From the NCBI GenBank assembly GCA_025362915.1, contig JANYEU010000135.1, positions 1-12,236 on the forward strand: DNA of 12,236 nt, in the 5' to 3' direction. Every line of letters begins with the position of its first letter. The first letter of the stretch is position 1. This stretch comes from Chitinophagaceae bacterium. GTDB lineage: Bacteria; Bacteroidota; Bacteroidia; Chitinophagales; Chitinophagaceae. Shown piece after piece: positions 5,827 to 12,182 of the stretch. The notes under the pieces are model-generated. The model searched no databases and was not told the origin of the DNA. It saw nothing but the letters and a program-made list of their open reading frames with translations. Made by a program: the position numbers and the translations under genes.

Positions 5827-7047
5827 ATGCACCCACAAAACATATCCATTCTTGATTATACTTACACCCTTCCTGATACTCGGATTGCCAAATATCCTTT
5901 GCCAAACAGGGATGAAAGTAAGCTTTTGGTATTTGACAAAGGCAACATAGCCGATAGCGTTTATAAAGATTTAGCAGAGCATCTTCCTGCCGATGCAATG
6001 CTTGTTTTTAATAACACCAAAGTGGTAGAAGCAAGGCTTTTGTTTACAAAAAACACTGGGGGAGTGATAGAGTTGTTCTGCTTGGAACCGGATGACCAAT
6101 ACCCCGACATTACCACGGCTATGCTTCAAAAGGGTAAGGTATTGTGGAAATGTTTGGTGGGCGGTGCCAAGAAATGGAAAGGTGGTGCATTATTAAAGAC
6201 TATTAGTTCAGAAACCAAAGATATTACCCTTTCTGTGACCATGTTGGAGCGGCTGAATGATTATTTCAGTATTGAGTTTTCTTGGGATGATGATACTATA
6301 TCCTTTGCGGAGATATTGCATAAGGCTGGCGTGATACCGCTTCCCCCCTATCTGAACAGGGTTGCCGACGAAGCAGATAAAGACACATATCAAACAATAT
6401 ATGCCCGGCACGATGGTAGCGTGGCTGCCCCTACTGCTGGGTTGCATTTTACGGAAAGGCTATTTGAAAGCCTTACCGCAAAGGGTATTGGGCATCGGTT
6501 TGTGACGCTTCATGTGGGTGCGGGAACTTTTAAACCCGTTAGTGCCGCCACCATGAGTGAGCATGAAATGCACGCTGAGTTTATAGATGTTCCACTGGAT
6601 TTTATTGAAGATTTAATCAATCATACGACCATAATACCCGTGGGTACTACTTCCTTGCGCACGTTGGAAAGCTTGTATTGGCTGGGCGTGAAAGCTGGAA
6701 CAAGGGAGGCGACTGATAATAGCGAATTGAACCTAAACCAATGGGATGCGTACAATCTTCCGCAGGATATTCTTTTGAAAGATGCCATAGAATCGCTTAC
6801 CAACTGGATAAAAGCACGCAACAGTACGCGCCTCATTACCAAAACACAACTGTTAGTGGCACCAGGCTATAAACTGCGTATTGCCAAGGGGTTGGTTACC
6901 AATTTTCATCAGCCACAATCTACCTTGCTTTTATTGGTTGCAGCCATTATCGGTCCTGACTGGCGTAGGGTCTACGACTATGCCCTTGACAATAACTATC
7001 GGTTTCTGAGCTATGGTGATGGATGCTTTTTGAAGTATGAGGGATAG
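5827..7047 (+). CDS. queA: S-adenosylmethionine:tRNA ribosyltransferase-isomerase
   Basis: Transfers and isomerises the ribosyl moiety of SAM onto 7-aminomethyl-7-deazaguanine at the wobble base of tRNA, giving epoxyqueuosine in queuosine synthesis. It is cytosolic and 406 residues long. Family blocks are all present: DYTYTLPDTRIAKYPL (10-25) with NRDESKLLV (27-35), MLVFNNTKVVEARL (58-71), APTAGLHFTERLF (201-213), LHVGAGTFKPV (228-238), MHAEFIDVP (248-256), PVGTTSLRTLESL (271-283), LVTNFHQPQSTLLLLVAA (356-373) and the C-terminal FLSYGDGCF (393-401). The ATG at 5827 is the only start that keeps the N-terminal DY..LP block near the beginning, and it has an AT-rich leader with no clear Shine-Dalgarno. 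No other queuosine gene is in the window. The gene appears intact and ordinary. Confidence 0.97.
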   Translation: MHPQNISILDYTYTLPDTRIAKYPLPNRDESKLLVFDKGNIADSVYKDLAEHLPADAMLVFNNTKVVEARLLFTKNTGGVIELFCLEPDDQYPDITTAMLQKGKVLWKCLVGGAKKWKGGALLKTISSETKDITLSVTMLERLNDYFSIEFSWDDDTISFAEILHKAGVIPLPPYLNRVADEADKDTYQTIYARHDGSVAAPTAGLHFTERLFESLTAKGIGHRFVTLHVGAGTFKPVSAATMSEHEMHAEFIDVPLDFIEDLINHTTIIPVGTTSLRTLESLYWLGVKAGTREATDNSELNLNQWDAYNLPQDILLKDAIESLTNWIKARNSTRLITKTQLLVAPGYKLRIAKGLVTNFHQPQSTLLLLVAAIIGPDWRRVYDYALDNNYRFLSYGDGCFLKYEG

Positions 7048-7076
7048 ACAGTTACAAACTGGTTTGACTCTTACAA

Positions 7077-7102
7077 ACAAGTGATGCTAACGCAACACTT
7101 GT
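7077..7102 (+). other. Hairpin downstream of queA
   Basis: ACAAGTG (7077-7083) and CACTTGT (7096-7102) form a perfect 7-bp stem with a 12-nt loop, 29 bp after the queA stop. There is no T run after it, so it is not a clear intrinsic terminator, though it may protect or end the queA transcript. Confidence 0.35.
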
Positions 7103-7165
7103 GCGATTGGGTGTTTCCTATTCAACAACAATAAGTACAATATTAGCTATCCATTATTTAATCAT

Positions 7166-7305
7166 CTTAACCGCCTTTTAAGTTGTTGGTCAAAAGACAC
7201 AACAACGGCTAATGAATGGAAAGATGAATAAAGGAAAAACATTCTTTCCCTCATTTCCCACACATTCCATACATTGCACTCGGTTAAGGGGTACAGGCGG
7301 TTAAG
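7166..7305. repeat. Inverted and direct CGGTTAAG repeats
   Basis: CTTAACCGCCT at 7166-7176 is the exact reverse complement of AGGCGGTTAAG at 7295-7305. CGGTTAAGG also occurs directly at 7281-7289 and 7298-7306. The right arm runs straight into the hairpin at 7301-7337. I see no gene between 7103 and 7516; the enclosed 118 bp shows no supported coding. Confidence 0.55.
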
Positions 7306-7337
7306 GAAGGCTTCGCTGAGAGCGAAACCTTCCTTAA
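7301..7337. repeat. Strong hairpin, copy 1 of a duplicated AAGGAAG..TTCGCT element
   Basis: TTAAGGAAGG (7301-7310) pairs with CCTTCCTTAA (7328-7337). After one C/A mismatch, TTCGCT (7312-7317) pairs with AGCGAA (7321-7326) around a GAG loop, giving a 16-bp stem with one mismatch. It is followed by an A-rich tract and CCTCTT. Copy 2 lies about 100 bp downstream. Confidence 0.75.
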
Positions 7338-7403
7338 AAATCTAAAAATTTCATAAAAAAAACCTCTTACATGTTATCAATTATCAGTTTTTCGGTTACC
7401 GAT

Positions 7404-7435
7404 AAGGAAGACTTTGCTTTTAGCGAAACCTTCCT
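7404..7435. repeat. Hairpin, copy 2 of the AAGGAAG..TTYGCT element
   Basis: AGGAAG (7405-7410) pairs with CTTCCT (7430-7435), and TTTGCT (7413-7418) pairs with AGCGAA (7422-7427) through one G-T pair. A TTT loop and a two-base internal mismatch separate the two stem halves. The right half AGCGAAACCTTCCT is identical to that of copy 1, and both copies are followed by an A-run and CCTCTT, so this is a duplicated unit, not a chance palindrome. Confidence 0.7.
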
Positions 7436-7516
7436 CGAAAAAACCTCTTTTAAAGCCTTCCCTACAGGCATTTTCCACTTCTCTCACCTCATTTTATACG
7501 TTCCACCAGCGAGATA

Positions 7517-7541
7517 GGGAGGCGTATTTGGTATGCCTCCC
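7517..7541 (+). promoter_or_regulatory. Hairpin that would sequester a Shine-Dalgarno and start codon
   Basis: GGGAGGC (7517-7523) is the exact complement of GCCTCCC (7535-7541), with an 11-nt loop. The left arm is the best Shine-Dalgarno-like sequence in the window (GGGAGG), 10 nt before ATG 7533. The loop and right arm contain that ATG and the next two codons. If the small frame at 7533 is translated, this hairpin would control it. It could equally be a plain palindrome. Confidence 0.45.
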
Positions 7542-7700
7542 ATTCGTTTTTACAATTTTTATCGGTTTCTGGAGAGTAAAATAACGTTCCCCGACAGTAA
7601 AGTGGTGTCACTCAATACTAAAGTGGCGTCACTTTGGAGTAAAGTGATGTCACCCGAGAGTAAAGTGGTATCACTCGAAAATAAAGTGGTGCCACTTTAG
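7533..7700 (+). CDS. Possible small coiled-coil protein made of 7-residue repeats
   Basis: A 55-residue frame that I do not recognise as a named family. It opens MPPIRFYNFYRFLE and then consists of heptads encoded by a 21-bp DNA repeat: SKITFPD, SKVVSLN, TKVASLW, SKVMSPE, SKVVSLE, NKVVPL, then TAG at 7698-7700. Beyond the stop the same frame continues with two more heptads (SKVVSLE, SKVTPLN) to TAA at 7791-7793. So the stop may be a late mutation of a longer, roughly 86-residue product. Val at position 3 and Leu at position 6 of each heptad give the a/d spacing of a coiled coil; Pro in three units would weaken it. Support for translation is GGGAGG 10 nt before the ATG and the 21-bp (7-codon) period. 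Against it, the repeat is palindromic and the reverse strand is nearly as open. Treat as tentative. Confidence 0.35.
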   Translation: MPPIRFYNFYRFLESKITFPDSKVVSLNTKVASLWSKVMSPESKVVSLENKVVPL

Positions 7701-7744
7701 AGTAAAGTGGTATCACTCGAAAGTAAAGTGACACCACTTAATGA
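7577..7744. repeat. Eight-unit 21-bp tandem repeat with palindromic core
   Basis: Contiguous 21-bp units start at 7577 (degenerate), 7598, 7619, 7640, 7661, 7682, 7703 and 7724 (degenerate tail). The consensus is near TAAAGTGGTRTCACTYGARAG. Units 2-8 share the dyad AGTG-N4-CACT (one has CACC). The middle four bases are always purine-pyrimidine alternating (GTGT, GCGT, ATGT, GTAT, GTGC, GTAT, ACAC), so all core differences are transitions. The unit at 7682 is a longer perfect inverted repeat, TAAAGTGG-TG-CCACTTTA. The array ends 93 bp before the start of the 230-residue hypothetical gene. Confidence 0.93.
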
Positions 7745-7837
7745 TTCAGAAACTGTACGGACTCTTCAGAATATCAAAATTTCTTCAAAATAAAATCATT
7801 TAAAACAAGTATCAATTAACTTTTTAATTTAAAAAAT

Positions 7838-8530
7838 ATGAAAACATTGGTAGAAAAAGGCGATATTGAATTGGCAACACAAATCAGGAACTTTCTGGAT
7901 GAATATCCTACCCATGAGGGCGAAATGAATGTACTCCCAAGCAAGATAACCGACCTTGCAAAGGGGAGTGCCTATATGGATTTCTTTCTGGATATTCAGG
8001 GTAAGGTACATACTGTTTCTTCCACATTAACCAGCTATAAAAACATGATACGTCATGGTAAGGGTACTGATGTATTGGGCGCAAAGCCAGCATTAACCGT
8101 TTATCCAGTGGCAGTGCCGCCAATTTGTAATGCTAATGTAGAGGGACTTTTTAGGGATATTATTCAGGACTGTGTAAACTCTGGAAACCTAACAGAGGAT
8201 GTAGCTAAGGCTTTGAGTATTTTTGCTGAAGCAAGTACAACAGTATTGGCAGATGGAACGCCAGACCTTTCGCTGAAATCGATGAGTGGCGGGCATCCTA
8301 CGTTGCACACCATATTAAGCGGTTATGATGCTTATGAGATATGGAAAGATTCGGGCTTGGGCTTTGTTTTTCAGAACGTAAGTACCTCTGCCGATTATAC
8401 CGACCTATCTCCATTGCCGGCATTGGGCGTAGAAGTTGTATGGAAATATAAGATTATCTATCGCTCTAAAAACCTACAGATTGGTCACTGGAGTTCTGCC
8501 ATTTCTGTGGCGGTGAAAGGAAACGTGTAA
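7838..8530 (+). CDS. Hypothetical protein with a fibronectin-III-like C-terminal region
   Basis: A 230-residue protein not assignable to a named function. There is no signal peptide or membrane segment, so it is probably cytosolic or released without a Sec signal. Residues 1 to about 75 are polar and likely helical (MKTLVEKGDIELATQIRNFL; later SSTLTSYKNMI). The middle, around 100-135, is mixed helical (VEGLFRDIIQDCV, EDVAKALSIFAEAS). Residues about 150-228 look like a beta-sandwich domain of fibronectin-III type: YDAYEIWKDSGLGF, then STSADYTDLSPLP, then VEVVWKYKIIYRSKNLQIGHWSSAISVAVKG, where alternating hydrophobics and the conserved-looking Trp and Tyr suggest strands. I have the impression of similar short proteins in Bacteroidota but cannot name the family. 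The leader is very AT-rich, with no Shine-Dalgarno. A strong terminator follows, so it is transcribed alone, downstream of the 21-bp repeat array. Confidence 0.8.
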   Translation: MKTLVEKGDIELATQIRNFLDEYPTHEGEMNVLPSKITDLAKGSAYMDFFLDIQGKVHTVSSTLTSYKNMIRHGKGTDVLGAKPALTVYPVAVPPICNANVEGLFRDIIQDCVNSGNLTEDVAKALSIFAEASTTVLADGTPDLSLKSMSGGHPTLHTILSGYDAYEIWKDSGLGFVFQNVSTSADYTDLSPLPALGVEVVWKYKIIYRSKNLQIGHWSSAISVAVKGNV

Positions 8531-8552
8531 GCTAATTATGAGCTATTAGAAT

Positions 8553-8593
8553 AAAAAGTCTTTGAAGTAATTCATTCCTTCAAGGGCTTTTTT
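8553..8593 (+). terminator. Rho-independent terminator after the hypothetical gene
   Basis: A 15-bp stem pairs AAAAAGTCTTTGAAG (8553-8567) with CTTCAAGGGCTTTTT (8578-8592), using two or three G-T pairs, with a 10-nt loop. It ends in T6 (8588-8593), a textbook intrinsic terminator 22 bp past the stop. The A-run on the left arm would also allow leftward use. Confidence 0.85.
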
Positions 8594-8650
8594 AACTCAT
8601 ATCTCACAACTAATGTCTTCCTTTGCAGGTTCAATAAATTGGTTGGTACA

Positions 8651-9670
8651 ATGGCGGCATCTAAGGCTTTTACAGGATTTGTGTGGGTGGTATTGGTAAC
8701 CATCTTTTTGGTTATAGTAGCCGGAAGCGTGGTGCGCACCACCCAAAGTGGCATGGGATGCCCCGACTGGCCTACCTGCTTTGGGAGTGCCATTCCGCCT
8801 ACTGACACTGCTCAGGTAATGTTTCAACCAAATCATCCATACAAAAAAGGGCAATTCATCATCTATAATGACAGCCTTAAATACGCAAAGGAAAAGTTTA
8901 TAAGCAGCAGCAACTACTCACCTGTCAACTGGAAACAATACGAGAAACATAATTATGCAAAGTTTGCGGTAGTAAGTACGTGGATAGAATACATCAACCG
9001 ACTACTGGGCGCATTGCTGGGCATACTCATATTGGTGCAGGCAATATGGGGGATTATTTATTATAGGAAGCTAAATACCATTGTATGGCTGAGCATTGGG
9101 CTGGTGCTGCTTACAGGGTTTCAGGCATGGTTGGGAAAAACAGTGGTGGATAGCAACCTCGCCTTGCTAAAAATAACTATCCACATGTTTGGGGCATTGG
9201 CCATGGTGTTTTTAAGCCAATATATCTTGTTCTTGATTAAAGGAAAACAAAGGGTGATTGCACCCAAAAGTATTGTTACAGCCACTTATATCTTAGCCAT
9301 ATTGGTAATTGTACAATTACTGATGGGAACACAGGTACGTGGGCAGATAGATAATATGGTAGAACATTCACCCAACATTAACCGCAGCGGGTGGGTGGCA
9401 CTACTGAATAGCTCATTTTATTTACACAAAACTTTTGCAGCATTAATAGCTGGTGCGGCATTGTTTATTACCCTAATGGCAAGTGCCAACAAGGAAGTTT
9501 CCGTATTGACAAAAAGAATATTAATAGTAGTTGTACTTGAAGCATTAGTAGGCATAATATTGGTATATGTTGATTTTCCGAAGGCAGCGCAGCCCCTGCA
9601 TCTTTTGTTATCATCGGTGCTGGCAGCCTTGGTTTTTGCAAATATTTTGAAGCTGAAAACTGCAATATGA
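8651..9670 (+). CDS. ctaA: Heme A synthase (COX15/CtaA family)
   Basis: An integral membrane enzyme that oxidises the C8 methyl of heme O to formyl, making heme A for cytochrome oxidase. It has 339 residues from ATG 8651; TTG at 8639 would add four residues and is less likely. About eight transmembrane helices are visible, the first at about 8-29. The first outer loop carries GMGCPDWPTCFG (34-45) with the cysteine pair C37 and C43. Expected heme-ligand histidines are H178 (ITIHMFGAL), H259 (FYLHKTFAAL) and H317 (QPLHLLLSSV). The fourth expected ligand, in the EXXHR motif of helix 2, is Asn here: EYINR (113-117). GTQVRGQID (226-234) is another family block. No ctaB or oxidase subunit gene is in view. 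Its TGA overlaps the next gene's ATG (ATGA), so the two are translationally coupled. Confidence 0.93.
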   Translation: MAASKAFTGFVWVVLVTIFLVIVAGSVVRTTQSGMGCPDWPTCFGSAIPPTDTAQVMFQPNHPYKKGQFIIYNDSLKYAKEKFISSSNYSPVNWKQYEKHNYAKFAVVSTWIEYINRLLGALLGILILVQAIWGIIYYRKLNTIVWLSIGLVLLTGFQAWLGKTVVDSNLALLKITIHMFGALAMVFLSQYILFLIKGKQRVIAPKSIVTATYILAILVIVQLLMGTQVRGQIDNMVEHSPNINRSGWVALLNSSFYLHKTFAALIAGAALFITLMASANKEVSVLTKRILIVVVLEALVGIILVYVDFPKAAQPLHLLLSSVLAALVFANILKLKTAI

Positions 9671-11895
9671 AAAAGTACCTGATCGGTTTTTGGTTTAGCC
9701 TGCCTGTTCAACTCCTGCTGCTGCATTGCCGAAAATATCAGGTTTTATTAATCTTTTGGTACATTATTTTTGCCACCGTGGCTGGTAATTTTCTCAGCAC
9801 TTATGGCGCAGAAGCCCTATATCTGGCACCCGAATATCTGGGCAAGGTAAACTGGCTGAGTGCAGCAATAGTGGGTATGGCGGTGGGCATATTCATAATG
9901 AGTTGGAACATTACCACGTTTATTTTGCACAGCCGTTCCCTTCATTTTCTCGCCACTACCGCACAGCCTTTTCTAAAATATTGCATCAATAATGCCCTTA
10001 TACCGCTCATATTTCTCATTTATTATTACATTACGGCAGTACATTATCTACGTAACGATGAGTTGATGGGTTGGCACGACATTCTTGCCATAACAATTGG
10101 CTTTTTAGTAGGTCTTATAGTTGCTTTCTTGATTGCATTCCTGTATTTCTTCACTGCCGACAAAGGGATTTATTTTAGTAATGTGCAGGAAATTACGATT
10201 GCCAATAATAATTATACGAAGGAGATAAGCATCATAAAGCCTATCATCAATAAAAATGAGTTGCGGGTAGATTGGTTTTTTAGTGCCATGCTACAACTTA
10301 GAAAACCGAGGGATGTTGGTCATTACAGCGATGAATTTCTGGAAAACATCTTCAAGCGGCATCATTTTGCAGCAGTATATGCCATTTTGGTTGCCTTTAT
10401 TTTCTTGATAATAATTGGTTTTTTTTCCGACAGGATGATATTCCAATTGCCGGCAGCAGCCAGCATTACCATACTCTTCGCCATACTGATTGCAGGTTCT
10501 GGGGCATTTGTATTGTTCCTGAAAAGCTGGAGTATCCCTATATTGATCTTGATTTATTCCATATTTAATTTTTTGTACCTGAATGAAATATTCGACCCAA
10601 GGAATAAGGTATATGGATTGGAATATCCTGCTAAAAGCGAACGCCCGATATACAGCCTTGAATCCATTAATAACCTTGCTTCCACTAAGAATATCGACTC
10701 TGACAGGCAGAACTTTTTGAAGATTCTAAACAACTGGAAACAACGGCAACAAACAGCTAAGCCCAACCTGTTTATCATAAATGTTAGCGGCGGCGGCACC
10801 CGCAGTGCCACTTTTGCCATCAATGCCTTGCAACGTATTGATAGCTTGATGCAGGGAAAACTGATGGGGCAAACCATTGTGATAAACGGTGCCAGTGGAG
10901 GTATGCTTGGTGCAGCATATTACAGGGAACTGAGTATGGAAAAAGCAAAGGGGCAGCATATAAACCTGCAAAGCAAGCGATATGTTGATGATATCTCCAA
11001 AGACCTGCTCAATCCGCTGTTCTCTTCTTTCGTTACACGCGATATGCTAGGGCCGGTGCAGAAGTTTACCCTCAATAACAAGGACTATATAAAAGATAGG
11101 GGCTATGCTTTTGAACGGCAACTGAATAGGAACACGCATGGAATAATGGACAAGCAATTGAAGGATTATTCATCCTGGGAACAACAAGCCAAAACCCCTT
11201 TGATCATCTTTAATCCTGTTGTGAGTAAGGACTGTAAAAAGATGATTATCTGCTCGCAACCACTACGTTTCCTGATGAAACCGTTGGCAGATACCAATGC
11301 CATTGGCAGTATAGAGCCTGATGCAATAGACTTTAATAGCTTCTTTGCAGCACAGAAATCGAACGACATAAAACTTCTTACTGCCATGCGGATGAATGCC
11401 ACCTTTCCGTATGTCTTGCCCAATGTATGGCTGCCTACCAATCCAATAATTGATGTGGTTGATGCAGGGATAAGCGATAATTATGGTCAGGAAACCAGCC
11501 TTCGTTTGATAGAATCTTTCAAGGATTGGTTGCAAGAAAATACTGCCAATGTAATACTGATAGAAATAAGGGATGCCCCCGATGATAATTGGAACAATAC
11601 AATTGATAATGGCAATATCCTCGGATTTATTACTGCCCCATTGTCGCTGCTGCAAAATAATTGGTTTAATATTCAAGATTACCATCAGCATGACCAGCTG
11701 GAACATTTTAGCAATTATTATGGCAATCATTTTAAAAAGATTTGTTTTCAATATGGCAATAAGGTTAACACCAAACCTGCAGGTCTTAGTTTCCACCTCA
11801 CAAATGCTGAAAAGAACCAGATTGCCACCTCTTTGGACGACAGTACTAATGTGCAGGCAATGCAGCAGTTGAAAGGAATTTTATTACAAAAATGA
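9667..11895 (+). CDS. Membrane-anchored patatin-like phospholipase
   Basis: A 742-residue protein with a membrane N terminus and a C-terminal patatin-like acyl hydrolase. Hydrophobic helices are visible near 24-40, 64-80, 108-127, 139-162, 236-253, 262-285 and 288-306, so the hydrolase is held at the membrane. The catalytic part starts at about 366 with FIINVSGGGTRSATFA, where SGGGTR (374-379) is the oxyanion-hole loop. The nucleophile elbow GASGG (408-412) gives Ser410 in the GxSxG pattern, and the second member of the Ser-Asp dyad is D599 in VDAGISDNYG (DAG instead of DGG/DGA). It probably cleaves acyl esters of membrane lipids; the substrate is unknown. The start overlaps the ctaA stop (ATGA), indicating one operon. 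A link between heme A synthesis and lipid hydrolysis is not established and may be incidental. It could be a regulatory or inactive homologue, but both dyad residues are present. Confidence 0.85.
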   Translation: MKKYLIGFWFSLPVQLLLLHCRKYQVLLIFWYIIFATVAGNFLSTYGAEALYLAPEYLGKVNWLSAAIVGMAVGIFIMSWNITTFILHSRSLHFLATTAQPFLKYCINNALIPLIFLIYYYITAVHYLRNDELMGWHDILAITIGFLVGLIVAFLIAFLYFFTADKGIYFSNVQEITIANNNYTKEISIIKPIINKNELRVDWFFSAMLQLRKPRDVGHYSDEFLENIFKRHHFAAVYAILVAFIFLIIIGFFSDRMIFQLPAAASITILFAILIAGSGAFVLFLKSWSIPILILIYSIFNFLYLNEIFDPRNKVYGLEYPAKSERPIYSLESINNLASTKNIDSDRQNFLKILNNWKQRQQTAKPNLFIINVSGGGTRSATFAINALQRIDSLMQGKLMGQTIVINGASGGMLGAAYYRELSMEKAKGQHINLQSKRYVDDISKDLLNPLFSSFVTRDMLGPVQKFTLNNKDYIKDRGYAFERQLNRNTHGIMDKQLKDYSSWEQQAKTPLIIFNPVVSKDCKKMIICSQPLRFLMKPLADTNAIGSIEPDAIDFNSFFAAQKSNDIKLLTAMRMNATFPYVLPNVWLPTNPIIDVVDAGISDNYGQETSLRLIESFKDWLQENTANVILIEIRDAPDDNWNNTIDNGNILGFITAPLSLLQNNWFNIQDYHQHDQLEHFSNYYGNHFKKICFQYGNKVNTKPAGLSFHLTNAEKNQIATSLDDSTNVQAMQQLKGILLQK

Positions 11896-11938
11896 TAAGG
11901 GGGTGTGAGTGATTTTACTGTGAGTCAATACTAGAATT

Positions 11939-11981
11939 AAAAAAGTCGCTAAGAGATTATTTTCACAACTTTTAGCGACTT
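11939..11981 (-). terminator. Hairpin after the lipase gene, T run on the minus strand
   Basis: AAGTCGCTAAGAG (11943-11955) pairs with CACTTTTAGCGACTT-side bases 11969-11981 (13 bp with one G-T) around a 13-nt loop. The A-run 11939-11944 becomes a T run on the minus strand, so the classical polarity is leftward. On the plus strand the stem is followed only by TTAAAATC, a weak terminator for the lipase operon. It may serve both directions. Confidence 0.5.
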
Positions 11982-11989
11982 AAAATCTA

Positions 11990-12008
11990 GTGATTCCGTT
12001 GGAATTAC
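11990..12008. other. Short palindrome, possible attachment-site feature
   Basis: GTGATTCC (11990-11997) and GGAATTAC (12001-12008) form an 8-bp stem with one G-T pair and a GTT loop. A second small hairpin, AAGCAT-CCCA-ATGCTT, lies at 12078-12093. Both lie in the 287-bp gene-free stretch between the lipase and the integrase start, where recombination core sites of integrases often lie. No second copy is in the window to prove it. Confidence 0.25.
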
Positions 12009-12117
12009 CATAACTACTCCTAATTTCTCTCATTTACTCTATAATTCAATGTTTATAAGGGTTTCAGAAAACATAAAAAGCATCCCAATGCTTCAAAATG
12101 TGGACAAATAACCTAAA

Positions 12118-12140
12118 TGTTTACCCCATTGTTTACCCCA
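12118..12140. repeat. 12-bp period direct repeat TGTTTACCCCA, candidate integrase arm sites
   Basis: TGTTTACCCCA occurs at 12118-12128 and 12130-12140, one base apart, 42 bp before the integrase-like start codon. Short direct repeats next to tyrosine integrase genes commonly act as arm-type binding sites; here that role is inferred from position only. Confidence 0.45.
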
Positions 12141-12182
12141 GTCTGCACTTAATAGCTTAACTTTACTGATAACAAAGTAATT

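Noticed and set aside
5654..5998. Minus-strand 114-residue frame
   Set aside because: It overlaps the repeat cluster and the start of queA antisense and has no recognisable protein pattern.
7077..7102. Integron attC site
   Set aside because: Only a plain 7-bp stem; the paired core sites and extrahelical-base layout of attC are absent and no integron integrase is in view.
7577..7744. CRISPR-like array
   Set aside because: Units are contiguous 21-mers with no unique spacers between them, and no cas gene is nearby.
8614..8700. Small frame from ATG 8614 upstream of ctaA
   Set aside because: Out of frame with ctaA, ends after about 28 codons with a Trp-rich run and no recognisable leader-peptide feature.
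11263..11796. Minus-strand 177-residue frame
   Set aside because: Lies antisense inside the patatin-domain coding region; composition reads as a shadow of the real frame.
11983..12012. tRNA 3' end as integration site
   Set aside because: The GATTCCGTTGGAATTACCA stretch has no T-arm of 5-bp stem and 7-nt loop and no acceptor or anticodon arms can be folded upstream.
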